DNA of 44,966 nucleotides from Ichthyobacterium seriolicida (GTDB lineage Bacteria; Bacteroidota; Bacteroidia; Flavobacteriales; Ichthyobacteriaceae): NCBI RefSeq assembly GCF_002369955.1, contig NZ_AP014564.1, positions 889,831 to 934,796 of the forward strand, read 5' to 3'. Shown piece by piece: positions 7,121 to 18,200 of this stretch (position 1 is its first letter; each line of letters starts with the position of its first letter). The notes under the pieces were generated by a model. It saw only the letters and a program-made list of their open reading frames with translations, ran no database searches and was not told where the DNA came from. The position numbers and the translations under genes were made by a program.

Positions 7121-10100
7121 TTATCTATTTTCTATAAATTTTATTTCCTCTAATAAGAGTTCTAATTGCATATTGCTATTGTGAATGTCTTTCTTTAAAG
7201 TTTCTAAATTTTGTTTTAGCAAATCATTACGATTATATAAACTCTTTAAACTTTTTTTGAGAATGGCATTTTCTTTTTCAACATCATATAGCTCTTGTTT
7301 TAAAAGATTTTTATTGTCTTTCATATTCTGGTACACAGCCTGTGTAGCTGATATGTTTAAAGTAGTAAGACCATCGTAATCTACCGAACGTAAATCTTCT
7401 ACCTCCTTACCATAAATAAAAACCATATTCTTAGAATCTATCACGTCTTCTGTTAAAAATGTATTAGAATCTATAACTTCTTTTACAATTATTATCTTAT
7501 CTCCTGTGTTTTCTATGATAACTTTAACTCTATCTCCATTAGAAAAACTGTGTTTTTTTTCAGTGGTAATAATGCTTCCTAAAGAAGAAGCTCTTACAGA
7601 TTTGGCTAATTCGTATACATCGGGAACGATCCCTCTACTTATATCAATAATTTCCGGGATAGTATTTTCTATCTGCTGAGCTATCACTTTTTTAAAAAAT
7701 TTATTGCCTTTTTCAATACTATCTACCAAGGTATAATCTGTTATTTCTATTTCTAAAAGATTTTTGAGATCTCTATTTTTGTCTGATACGCCTATTATAT
7801 TCTTCATACGCCTATCTGATATAGCTATAAAACGTTCATCCGTTAGAATACTTTTATTCGCATATATTGATATCTTATTTTCACTAAATGTAGAATTTAA
7901 GCCTTTTGACCCTTTACCAAAATAACTGCTAATATTTATACTATATTTACCATAGTAACCGTTTATATTTAATAAACCATAGCCTTCATTAAAAGTATTT
8001 GAAGCATTTTTATTTAAAAACACCCTACCATTTAAAAATGTTTCCTTAATAGTAGAATTCCCTAAAACTACTGTATTACTGCCCTTGCCTTTTGCGTCAT
8101 AGCCTATAACTATTTCATTTTCAACGTCTGTACTTGAAGCAGTATTTACTCCTAGATATATAGATTTTTTTATATCTAATAACCAAGTACCACCTCCTCT
8201 AAGATTACCTGCATTTTTTCCAATAGCTACAGTATTATAAACTCCATTAATACTATCATAATTAATGGATCTATAACCTATGGCTACATTGTAATTACCT
8301 TTTAGACTACCCATAAAAGCCTCATCCCCTATGCCTATATTACCAAGCCCTTCTTCATTATGGAAAATAGGAATCCTTCCTATAGCAATGTTATAATGTC
8401 CACTAACATTATTATGAAGACTCATATTCCCTATACCTATATTATTAGATCCACTCTCACTGTACGTTAAAACATTATTTCCAATAGCTATGTTATTAGA
8501 CCCTTGCGTATTGTTTATTAAAGATTCATACCCAAATGCAATATTTCCCGAACCAGTAGTATTTAAATTACCTGATTTAATGCCTAAAAATATATTTTTA
8601 TTGCCAGTGCCTGCAGAGGTTCCATTACTATTTACTCCAGACCAACGAGTAATTAAATTATCATCTATTTTTATAAGACCAGCATTTATACATTGCCATG
8701 AAGTTGTATTAGATATATTATCTGAATTTGAATTTTTAAGACTCTTGTATAAAATACCATTTCCTATAACTATATCATTTTCATGATATCTCATATTATT
8801 AAATTTGGTGTAAAATTTATTAGTAGATAGCTCTCCTGATATATTGGCATTACCATCAAATAGCTCGACATTACCAATACTTATATTAGAATCACCATCG
8901 TGCATATTAAAATCGCCATTTTCTAATGAAAAACTACCTTTTGCATATGTATTTTTAATATGACTATTTCCTAAAACTATAGTATTATCTCCTTTGCCTA
9001 TCGCTCCATAACCTACTACTATTTCATTTTTTTCCCCTTTCGACTTGGTATCTGCTCCTAAGTAAATTGACTTACTAGCCTTAGTGTTTTTTATACCAGG
9101 ATCAGAACTATAATATCCAGAATTATCACCTATAGCCACATTATTACTAATCTCTTCTGATAAAGAAGATGAGGTTATACCACCTAAAGAATTATTACCT
9201 ATAGCAACATTATTAGAGCCTATATTATTACTGTTTAAAGCATCATACCCTATAGCTAAATTATTTTCTCCACTCTCAATAGAATTGCCAGATCCTATAC
9301 CCAAAAAGGTATTGCCAATACCGCTGCCTCCAGATTTACCATTACTATTTTTACCAGACCAGAGAGTTATAATATTGTCTAGAGTTTTAGTTTTTATAAG
9401 ATTGACTAATCTATTGCCACTGATAGCTTCCCAATATGCTTTCTCTGATATAGGAGATTTATTTGTATTAGCATTTTTAAGACTCTTGTATAATATCCCT
9501 TCCTTTATAACTATACTGTTTTTGGAATAAGTTCTAGAATTATCCCACTGTGTATAAAAATTACTAGTAGATAATTGGCCTGAAATATTAGCATTGCGAG
9601 CTAAATTAATATTTCCACTTTTAATATCTAAATCTCCATTAGTTAGCTCTAAAGCACCGTTTGGGATATATGTATTAGTAATACTACTATTGCCAATAAC
9701 CACTGTATTATTTCCTTTGCCCTCTGCTCTATAACCTATAACTATTTCATTATCAGCAGTAGCTGAACTAGAGGTAACCTCTTGACCTATATATATAGAT
9801 TTTTTAGATCCAGTATTAGCACTAGCACTAGCAAAATTACCATGATACGAGCCAGCATTATAACCTATAGAAATATTTTCTACTCCAGTAATATTTTCGG
9901 ATAAGGCCGAAATTCCAATAGCAATATTTTTTGAGTTATTACTACTTTTAAGAGAATTATCACCCATGGAGATATTATCATTGCCAGTACTATTTGAATT
10001 CAAAGCCTTATTGCCTATAGAAATATTCCTAGAGGCAGTAGTCACTTGGCTAATAGATTCATTTCCAATAACGATATTTTCTGAACCTGTAGTTATTTTC

Positions 10101-11005
10101 TTAGCAGAATTCAATCCAAAGATGATATTATCAATAGCAGTTTTTGTAATGTTTGTCAATCCTTTGTTAAGGCTATTATCCCAATTCATAATAATATTGG
10201 GATTAGTTTTGTAAAATGTGAAGATATTCGACCATTTAGTAGGTAATGACTCAGGAGAAGTAGCTTTTTCGTAATTATTTAATGCCGTTTTAAGTGAAAA
10301 TAAATTGCCGTTATGAAGAACAACATCTGCTATAGAATAGTTTTCGCCGTTCTTCCATCTTTTAGTAATGCCGTAAGTTTCAACAAACTTTTTACCTTGG
10401 GTAGGCGATAAAACCATTTTATTATTATCAGTGGTTAAATTATCAGCTATATCAACTACACTTAGCTTTGTATCTATATAACTCTTAAGAACCTTACCCT
10501 GATTAGCAGATAAAGCAGAAGATATATTTCTAGTATTTAAATTATCTATAACATTAATCTTAGGGCTATTTGCAGCGTATAAGGCATATGGAATAGACAT
10601 TAGTTCATATTTTATTAAAAAAGATTTGTCATCATAAAAATTTTTGCCACTCCAATCAATATATGATTTGATATAATAAACGGTATTAGCCCAGTTTAAA
10701 TTAAATAATTTTAAATTTGAAAAACCACTTCCTTTAACCCCATCACCTATCTTTAGGTGTACCATAGCATTTTTATCAGTTTCTACACTAGGGTGATCTT
10801 CTAAATAAACTGTCTGTTCTACACCTTTGATGAGATGACATATAGATATTCTAACACTTATTTTTTTCTCTTTTAATAAGACCTTATCCTTCATAGCCAC
10901 AAATTGATAGCTTAAATTATGAGGAACATTTTGAGAAATAGACTCTAAACTATACAGTAAAAAGAGCAATATAAATTTAAAAACAATTATGACTCTACTT
11001 TCCAT
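7121..11005 (-). CDS. Secreted fibre/adhesin with YadA-head repeats and self-cleaving S74 chaperone (copy 1)
   Basis: The ATG at 11005 is chosen over one 15 nt upstream because all three paralogs then have a 25-residue signal region ending in Q (ESISQ here). The N-terminal domain (to about residue 140, ending LMSIPYALYAANSP) is of the HagA/tail-fibre kind found in Bacteroidota. Two ALSANQG-like segments follow. Three blocks of YadA-head repeats (such as GSNNIAIGNNVLT), each ending near NEIVIGY.A.GKG.NTVVLG, alternate with CBM5/12-like segments near residues 210-260, 482-530 and 733-780. The C-terminus has the S74 intramolecular chaperone motif SDRRMK with Ser1063 and Lys1068 as the predicted dyad, then a long coiled coil. 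No YadA membrane anchor or T9SS tail is seen. It should trimerise and cleave off about 230 C-terminal residues. Third in transcription order. Confidence 0.82.
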   Translation of the reverse strand: MESRVIIVFKFILLFLLYSLESISQNVPHNLSYQFVAMKDKVLLKEKKISVRISICHLIKGVEQTVYLEDHPSVETDKNAMVHLKIGDGVKGSGFSNLKLFNLNWANTVYYIKSYIDWSGKNFYDDKSFLIKYELMSIPYALYAANSPKINVIDNLNTRNISSALSANQGKVLKSYIDTKLSVVDIADNLTTDNNKMVLSPTQGKKFVETYGITKRWKNGENYSIADVVLHNGNLFSLKTALNNYEKATSPESLPTKWSNIFTFYKTNPNIIMNWDNSLNKGLTNITKTAIDNIIFGLNSAKKITTGSENIVIGNESISQVTTASRNISIGNKALNSNSTGNDNISMGDNSLKSSNNSKNIAIGISALSENITGVENISIGYNAGSYHGNFASASANTGSKKSIYIGQEVTSSSATADNEIVIGYRAEGKGNNTVVIGNSSITNTYIPNGALELTNGDLDIKSGNINLARNANISGQLSTSNFYTQWDNSRTYSKNSIVIKEGILYKSLKNANTNKSPISEKAYWEAISGNRLVNLIKTKTLDNIITLWSGKNSNGKSGGSGIGNTFLGIGSGNSIESGENNLAIGYDALNSNNIGSNNVAIGNNSLGGITSSSLSEEISNNVAIGDNSGYYSSDPGIKNTKASKSIYLGADTKSKGEKNEIVVGYGAIGKGDNTIVLGNSHIKNTYAKGSFSLENGDFNMHDGDSNISIGNVELFDGNANISGELSTNKFYTKFNNMRYHENDIVIGNGILYKSLKNSNSDNISNTTSWQCINAGLIKIDDNLITRWSGVNSNGTSAGTGNKNIFLGIKSGNLNTTGSGNIAFGYESLINNTQGSNNIAIGNNVLTYSESGSNNIGIGNMSLHNNVSGHYNIAIGRIPIFHNEEGLGNIGIGDEAFMGSLKGNYNVAIGYRSINYDSINGVYNTVAIGKNAGNLRGGGTWLLDIKKSIYLGVNTASSTDVENEIVIGYDAKGKGSNTVVLGNSTIKETFLNGRVFLNKNASNTFNEGYGLLNINGYYGKYSINISSYFGKGSKGLNSTFSENKISIYANKSILTDERFIAISDRRMKNIIGVSDKNRDLKNLLEIEITDYTLVDSIEKGNKFFKKVIAQQIENTIPEIIDISRGIVPDVYELAKSVRASSLGSIITTEKKHSFSNGDRVKVIIENTGDKIIIVKEVIDSNTFLTEDVIDSKNMVFIYGKEVEDLRSVDYDGLTTLNISATQAVYQNMKDNKNLLKQELYDVEKENAILKKSLKSLYNRNDLLKQNLETLKKDIHNSNMQLELLLEEIKFIENR

Positions 11006-11035
11006 GATGGTAAATAACAACCTATATAGACTTAA

Positions 11036-11254
11036 TTAACCCGTATTATTCATAGTTATACTTCAATTTAGGTATAAAGTGTTAATTTTGAAGGGCTTTA
11101 CCCTAAAAATCAACTACTTTAGATAAAACCTAAAAATGAGGAATAAAAACACATTATTTATAATCCGAGTTAGATTAGCAATTACTTATAAATACTTAAT
11201 AAAAACGATAGATTTAACCTGAAAATTCATACGATTATGAATAATCAAGGTTAA
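11036..11254. mobile_element. 219-bp MITE-like internally deleted IS1380 derivative
   Basis: The left end ttaacccgtattattcatag (11036-11055) and right end attatgaataatcaaggttaa (11234-11254) are imperfect inverted repeats. The left ~125 bp aligns with the upstream region and transposase start of the IS1380-type element at 1-343. It includes a shared block, gaggaataaaaacacattat (11138-11157), that contains the start of the transposase gene. The coding part is otherwise deleted. The element lies in the 273-bp gap between two adhesin genes that are otherwise 54 bp apart in the neighbouring pair. No clear target-site duplication is visible. Confidence 0.65.
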
Positions 11255-11293
11255 GTCTTTGCAAGACTATACTTGATAAGAGATAACTAAAAA

Positions 11294-14200
11294 TCATTTG
11301 TTTTCCAATATTTTTATTCTTTCAAACATAAGCCTTAATTTATCATTTTTATCTTTAAAATCGTTTTGTAAAGTCGTTATACTCTCTTTGAGAGAAGCAC
11401 TTTCTTTATTTAAAACTTCTATGTCTTCTTTTAAGGCTACGTTTTTATTTTTTATTTTGTTAATCATTTTTCTAAACGAACTATTTTCATCTTTCATCTC
11501 TTGATATATAGCCTGTGTAGCTGATATATTCAGTGTCGTGAGACCATTGTAATCAACAGAGCGCAAATCATTAATCTCCTTGCCATATACGAATACTCTA
11601 AGATTTAGATCTAGAATATCTTCTATTAAAAATGTATTAGAGTCTATGACTTCTTTTACGATTACCCCTTTATCTCCACCATCCTCTATGATAAGTTTGA
11701 CCTTATCTCCATTAGAAAAACCATGTTTTTTATAAGTAGTAATAATACTTCCCAAACTAGATGATTTGCTTACAGATTTAGCTACTTCATATACATTTGG
11801 AATAACCCCTTTACCTATACTTACAACTTCTGGAACTATATTTTCTATTTGTTGAGCTATTACCTTTTTAAATGATTTATTCCCTTTTTCAATACTGTCT
11901 ATCATAGTGTAATCTAGGATTTCTATATTCAGGAGCTTTTTTAGATCTTCGTTTTTGTCTGATATGCCTATTATATCCTTAATGCGTCTATCGGACACCG
12001 CATGAAAATAAGATAGTGTTACAATACTATTACTAGCCGATATTGATGTTCTATCTCCTATTAATGCAGTAACGAGACCAGCTAGAGAATTACCACCTCC
12101 TCCATCAAAAAAATAGCCACTTTTTTCTCCTTTGATGTCGTAACATCCATTTACATTTAATAGTCCATAGTCTTCACTAAAAAAAGGTGATCCACAATTA
12201 TTACTTAAAAATACCTTCCCACTCAAATGAGTTTCCAAAATATCGTCATTGCCTAAAACCAATGTATTCGTGCCTTTACCCTTTGCTTCATACCCTATCA
12301 CTATTTCGTTATCAATAGGCGCTGTTACATCCTTTGAAGATGTATTTGCTCCTAAGTAGATAGATTTTTCACATTTTGTAATACCTGATCCTGAAAAAGA
12401 TCCAATGGCTATATTATAATATCCATTATTTAAATCTTTTAACGCTTCGTGTCCAATAGCAATATTATATTTTTTAGTATTTAGGTGTAAAGACCTATAT
12501 CCTATGGCAATATTACCTGAACCAGATGTATTTTCATTAAGGGATTCATAACCTATAGCAATGTTATCATCGTCTTGATTCTTAATGAGAGATTTAGCTC
12601 CAATAGCTATGTTTCCAGAGCCTGTATTCTGCATTAAGGATTCCATTCCTATGGCTATATTTTTTTCCCCAGTCGTATTAGTATTTAAAGAGTTATATCC
12701 AATAGCTAAATTATTTGAACCGCTAGTATTTGAATTGCCTGATCCAATACCTAAAAACATATTTTTGCTGCCAGTGCCTGCCGAGGTCTCATTACTATTT
12801 AGACCAGACCAACGAGTAATTAGATTATCATTAATTTTTATAAGACCCGCATTTATAGCTTGCCACTTAATATAAGATATCAAAGGATCAGCATTGATAT
12901 TATTTTCAAGACTTTTATATAATATTCCATCCTTTATAACTATGTGATTTCTCAAATAATTTTTTTTATCATCCCAACTAGTATTGAAAGAATTAGTCAT
13001 TAATTCTCCTTTTATAGTTACATTGCCATTAGACAAACGGAGATTCCCTTTAGTAATATAAAAGTTGCCTTTTGTCAATTCTATATTACCTTCTGTCAAC
13101 TCGAGGTCTCCATTTGTTATATACGTGTCTGTAGTCTCACTATTACCTAAAACTATTGTATTGCTCCCTTTACCTATAGCGCCATAACCTATAACTATTT
13201 CATTCTCAGTTGAAGCTTCATTCGCAGATCTAGTATCTGCTCCTAGATAAATAGAATTTTTAGATTTTGAATTATTGTCGCTAGGAGGACTAGTGCTATA
13301 ATCTCCTTTATAGCATCCTGCATTATTACCTATAGCTACATTTTTACTAATATCATTTTCATTAGTTGAGTTTAGTTTAGCCAAAGAATTATTACCTAAT
13401 GAAATATTGCGGCTTCCTATAGTATTTAAGCTTAAAGAGTTCGTCCCCACGGCTATATTATCTGAGCCAGAACCAATGCTATTACCAGAACCAATACCAA
13501 AGAACATATTTTTAGTGCCACTTCCCCCTGATTTACCTTTACCATCCTTGCCAGACCAAGCTGTAATTATATTTTCAGATATTTTCTTTAGATTTTCCTC
13601 AGATACAGAAGAGCCGCTGATAAGTTCCCAATTAATATTATCTATAGACGGTGATATAGTAGACTTAGGTGACGAAGTGTTTTTTTTGTAGAGATCACCT
13701 TGATAAATAATTATATCATTTTGTGAATAAGTCTTAGAAGCATCCCATTGTGTGTGAAAATTACTAGTAGATAATTGACCTGAAATATTAGCATTGCCAC
13801 TGCTTAAATTAATATTTCCACTTTTAATATCTAGATCTCCATTAGTTAGCTCTAAAGCACCGTTTGGGATATATGTTTTAGAATCTTTATGGCCGATAAC
13901 AACAGTATTATGTCCTTTGCCTTCTGCTCTATAACCTATAACTATTTCATTATCAGCAGTAGCCGAACTAGAGGTAACCTCTTGACCTATATATATAGAT
14001 TTTTTAGATCCTGTATTAGCATTTTTAGAATCAAAATTTCCATGATATGAACCAGCATTATATCCTATAGAAATATTTTCTACTCCAGTAATATTTTTAG
14101 ATAAGGCCGAAATTCCAATAGCAATATTTTTGTTCGCATTAGTAAGTTTAAGAGAATTATTTCCTACGGCAATATTATTATTACCAATACTATTTGAATT

Positions 14201-15193
14201 CAAGGCCTTATTGCCTACAGAAATATTTTTATATGCCGTAGTTATAGCATTTCCAGACCCCTTCCCAAGAATTATATTATCTGAACCTGTAGATAAAGAA
14301 TTAGCAGAGTTTAAGCCTAAAACGAGATTATTATCACCCTTAATATTATTAATATCTCTCGCTGTAGCAGAACTATTACTCCAGTTCATAATAACATTGG
14401 AACTGATCTTGTCAAAAATAGATAGATTTAACCATTTAGATTTTAGATGCTCTGGAGGAGTATTTTTTTCTGATTTATCCAAAGGCGATATCAGAGAAAA
14501 AAACTTGCCCTTTCTAAGAACAATATCTGAAACTGAATGGATTTGATTATTTCTCCATTTTTTCATAACACCATAAACATCAACTATCTTTTTCCCTTGG
14601 GAAGCTGACAGAGCTTTTTTATCATTTTCAGTATTTAAATCATCTATTATGTCTCTTTTATCTAATTTTTTATCTATTTCTGCTTTTAACACAGAGCCTT
14701 GATTGGCTGATAAAGCTTTTGTAGTACTGTTGGAATCTAAATTATCTATGACCTCTACCTTTGGGCTGTTTTTTGCGTACAAAGCATATGGAACGCTTAA
14801 TATCTCAGATTTATTTACAATAGCATTATCGTAATTGTTATTAGCATTCAAATCAATTTCTGACTTTATGTAATAAGTTGTATCTCCCCATTGCAAAGAA
14901 GATAATTTTAATGTTGAAAAGGCTTCGCCTCTAAGACCATCACCTACGCTTAGGTTCAATAATCCATCCTTATTTGTTTTAATACTCGAATAAGTCTCCG
15001 AATACAAGACTTTTTCTTTAGAAGAATATATTGATATACGCACGCTTACAGAATGTTCCTTTATGAGCTTTTGTCCTTTTCTAACAGTCAACTGATAATT
15101 TAGTTTATCGGGAAAAGTCTGAGAAATAGCCTCTAAGTCACTCAGCAAGAGCGAGTGTACAAAGTAAAAAGTTAATACAAGCCTAAACCTCAT
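11294..15193 (-). CDS. Secreted fibre/adhesin with YadA-head repeats and self-cleaving S74 chaperone (copy 2)
   Basis: This 1299-aa paralog of the genes on both sides has the same domain order: signal peptide ending EAISQ (residue 25), HagA-like domain ending LSVPYALYAKNSP, and two ALSANQG/ALSASQG segments near residues 150-215. Three head blocks follow, with CBM5/12-like segments around residues 215-260, 478-525 and 736-785. One of these contains FHTQWDASKTYSQNDIIIYQ. The third head block has about eight tandem turns of the GSGNIAIGY.SL type. The S74 motif SDRRIK places Ser1067 and Lys1072 as the predicted cleavage dyad, followed by the VDYNGLTTLNISATQAIYQ linker and a coiled coil. A tract around residues 345-480 is almost identical in DNA to copy 1. 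It starts 54 bp after copy 3 and probably belongs to the same operon. Confidence 0.82.
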   Translation of the reverse strand: MRFRLVLTFYFVHSLLLSDLEAISQTFPDKLNYQLTVRKGQKLIKEHSVSVRISIYSSKEKVLYSETYSSIKTNKDGLLNLSVGDGLRGEAFSTLKLSSLQWGDTTYYIKSEIDLNANNNYDNAIVNKSEILSVPYALYAKNSPKVEVIDNLDSNSTTKALSANQGSVLKAEIDKKLDKRDIIDDLNTENDKKALSASQGKKIVDVYGVMKKWRNNQIHSVSDIVLRKGKFFSLISPLDKSEKNTPPEHLKSKWLNLSIFDKISSNVIMNWSNSSATARDINNIKGDNNLVLGLNSANSLSTGSDNIILGKGSGNAITTAYKNISVGNKALNSNSIGNNNIAVGNNSLKLTNANKNIAIGISALSKNITGVENISIGYNAGSYHGNFDSKNANTGSKKSIYIGQEVTSSSATADNEIVIGYRAEGKGHNTVVIGHKDSKTYIPNGALELTNGDLDIKSGNINLSSGNANISGQLSTSNFHTQWDASKTYSQNDIIIYQGDLYKKNTSSPKSTISPSIDNINWELISGSSVSEENLKKISENIITAWSGKDGKGKSGGSGTKNMFFGIGSGNSIGSGSDNIAVGTNSLSLNTIGSRNISLGNNSLAKLNSTNENDISKNVAIGNNAGCYKGDYSTSPPSDNNSKSKNSIYLGADTRSANEASTENEIVIGYGAIGKGSNTIVLGNSETTDTYITNGDLELTEGNIELTKGNFYITKGNLRLSNGNVTIKGELMTNSFNTSWDDKKNYLRNHIVIKDGILYKSLENNINADPLISYIKWQAINAGLIKINDNLITRWSGLNSNETSAGTGSKNMFLGIGSGNSNTSGSNNLAIGYNSLNTNTTGEKNIAIGMESLMQNTGSGNIAIGAKSLIKNQDDDNIAIGYESLNENTSGSGNIAIGYRSLHLNTKKYNIAIGHEALKDLNNGYYNIAIGSFSGSGITKCEKSIYLGANTSSKDVTAPIDNEIVIGYEAKGKGTNTLVLGNDDILETHLSGKVFLSNNCGSPFFSEDYGLLNVNGCYDIKGEKSGYFFDGGGGNSLAGLVTALIGDRTSISASNSIVTLSYFHAVSDRRIKDIIGISDKNEDLKKLLNIEILDYTMIDSIEKGNKSFKKVIAQQIENIVPEVVSIGKGVIPNVYEVAKSVSKSSSLGSIITTYKKHGFSNGDKVKLIIEDGGDKGVIVKEVIDSNTFLIEDILDLNLRVFVYGKEINDLRSVDYNGLTTLNISATQAIYQEMKDENSSFRKMINKIKNKNVALKEDIEVLNKESASLKESITTLQNDFKDKNDKLRLMFERIKILENK

Positions 15194-15247
15194 TATCTAA
15201 ATAATTAACAAATAAAAAAAACATAGATAGACCTCTTTTTAAGAAAA

Positions 15248-18200
15248 TTATTTTTTCTTCAATATTTCTATTCTTTCTAGAAGAAGTTTCAATTTATCAT
15301 TTCTGTTTTTAAGATCCTTTTGTAGGATTTTTACATTCTCAATAAAAGAGATGTTTTCTCTATTTAAAAGTTCTATTTCTTCTTTTAGAATTGTATTGTC
15401 TTTTTTAACCCTATCGATACTTCTTATAAAGAGATCATTTTCATTTTTTATTTCTTGATATATGGCCTGTGTAGCTGATATATTAAGTGTTGTAAGGCCA
15501 TCGTAGTCCACAGAACGAAAATCGTCTACCTCTTTGCCATACACAAATATCTTCTCGTTGAGGTCTAAAGTCTCTCCTATTAAAAATGTATTATAATTTA
15601 TAATTTCTTTTACTATCACTCCTTTATTTCCCTTATTTTCTATTATAAGCTTAACTCTATCCCCAGTAGAAAAATTATGTTTTTTATCAGTCGTTATGAC
15701 ACTTCCTAAATTAGAAACTTTTACAGATTTAGCTACTTCATACACATTTGGAATAATCCCTCTGCCTATGGTTACAACTTCTGGGACTATACTTTCTATC
15801 TGCTGAGCTATTACTTTTTTAAATGACTTATTCCCCTTTTTAATATTGTCTATCATAGTATAATCTGTGATTTCTATATCCAAAAGCTTTTTAAGATCTT
15901 CTTTTTTATCTGATATGTTTATTATATTCTTAATGCGTCTGTCAGATATGGCTTGAAAGTAAGTATTTGTTAAAATACTATTACTGGCATATATAGACAC
16001 TTCTCCACTAGAAATATTTGTACCTCTTTTTACTGGAAGTATATTGTTTTTAAAGTAAGAGCTTCTATCTCTCTTAGTATAATTACCAGAATACCCATAT
16101 ATATTTAATAATCCATAATCTCTATCTACAAATCTATTTGTCGAATTTGTTCTATTTAAAAACACCCTTCCTTTTAGATAATTTTCTTCAGTATTAAAAT
16201 TGCCTAAAACTATTGTATTGGAGCCTTTACCAGTTGCATCATTAGCTATAACTATTTCATTTGAGATATTACTTCCATATGATGGACGAGTATTATTTCC
16301 TAAGTAAATAGATCCAATAATTTTTGCGCCAGATCCCGAATTTGAGCCTGCAAAATCTCCAATAGCTATATTTTCACTTCCCTGTTTTGAGTCATTTAAA
16401 GCTGAATAGCCAATAGCTATATTAAAGCTTCCTTTAGTATTAAGATTAAGAGATTCTAGTCCTATAGCTATATTTCTTGAGCCAGTCTTGTTTTTATCTA
16501 GAGATTCGTAGCCTATAGCAATATTTTCTTCTCCTCTTGTATTATCATTGTGACTACTTCCTATGGCTATATTATCCGATCCTGTGGTGTTAGAATTTGA
16601 AGAATTATTTCCTATAACTATATTATCCTTTCCAGAAGTGTTTTTTTTTAAAACCTCATGGCCAATAGCCAAATTATTTGAACCAGTAGTAATTTCACCT
16701 GAATTAATCCCTAAAAAAAAATTTTCTCTACCAGGTGCTTCTGTTCCATTACTCCCCTTGCCAGACCAACGTGTAATTATATTGTCATTAATATTCAGAA
16801 GTCCAGCATTTATAGCCTGCCATTTAGTTGGATCTATTGAAGGATCATAATTTGTATTATTATTTTCAAAATTTTTATACAACGTTCCATCTTTTGTAGA
16901 TACGAAATCTTTTGGATACTTTGTGGTATTATCCCAGTTGGTATTAAATAGACTAGTTGCTAGCTCTCCTTTTACAATCACATTGCCATTAGATAAAGTA
17001 AGGTTTCCTTTAGTAAGGTTTAAATTACCTTTTGTCATGGTTAAATTTCCTTTGGTTATGTTAAAGTTGCCATTTGACACATATGTATTTCCAGTTTTAT
17101 CATTACCTAAAACTATTGTATTGTTCCCTTTTCCTATAGCGCCAGAACCTATAACTATTTCATTTTCAGTTGAAGATGTATCTGCAGATCTAGTATCCGC
17201 TCCTATGTAAATAGAGTTTTTAGATCCAGAATTATTAGAGCTAGAGGAGCTAGGCCCTCTATAACGCCCTGCATTATCACCTATGGCTACATTGCCGCTG
17301 ACGTCTAATGGAGTAGATGACAACAAGTTATATAGAGAGTTATTGCCTATTGAAACATTACTATTCCCCACAGTATTTGACTTTAAAGAATGATGACCAA
17401 CAGCTATATTATTGGAACCATTACTAATATCATTACCAGAATCAATACCTAAGAACATATTTTTAGTTCCATCACCCCCTGATTGTCCATTTCCGTCTTT
17501 ACCCGACCAAGAGGTAATTATATTCGAAGATATATTCATAAGAGTATTAACTGAGGTAGAGGTTCCGCTAATAAGATCCCAATTAGCAGTGTCTAAAGAA
17601 GGATTTGAAGAAGAAATGCCTGATGAAGTCTTTTTTTTGTAAAAAATACCTTCGCTAATGACTATATCGTTTTTTGAATAAGCCTTGTTTGCATCCCATA
17701 TTGTGTGAAAATTAGAAGCGGATAAATTGCCAGATATATTAGCATTACCATTTAAATTAATGTTTGCATTTTTGATATCTAGATTACCATTAACTAATTC
17801 TAGAGTTTTAGGCACATATGTCTTGATTATACCTATACCGCCAATTACTGCTGTGTTGTTCCCTTTTCCTTCTGCTCTATAACCTATAACTATTTCATTT
17901 TCTGCGGTAGCTGAGCCAGATAAAACCTCTTGCCCTATATATATAGATCTGTTAGATCCTGAATTAGTGTTTTTAGAACCAAAATTTCCACGATATGAAC
18001 CTGCATTATATCCTATGGAAACATTTCCATTTCCAGTAATATTCTCAGATAGAGCCAAGACCCCAATAGCAATATTTTTGCTCGCATTAGTAAGTTTGAG
18101 AGAATTATCTCCTATAGAAATATTATCCCCTCCACTAATATTTGAACTCAAAGCCTTATTGCCTATGGATATATTACTAGATGCGGTAGTTATAGCATTC

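Noticed and set aside
8200-9000. CRISPR-like regular short repeats
   Set aside because: The spaced 'cctatagctatatta'-like repeats are the reverse complement of codons for the NIAIG head repeat inside a continuous reading frame; they are degenerate and have no unique spacers.
11006-11020. Longer start for fibre copy 1 (ATG at 11020)
   Set aside because: Using the ATG at 11005 gives the same 25-residue signal region as both paralogs.
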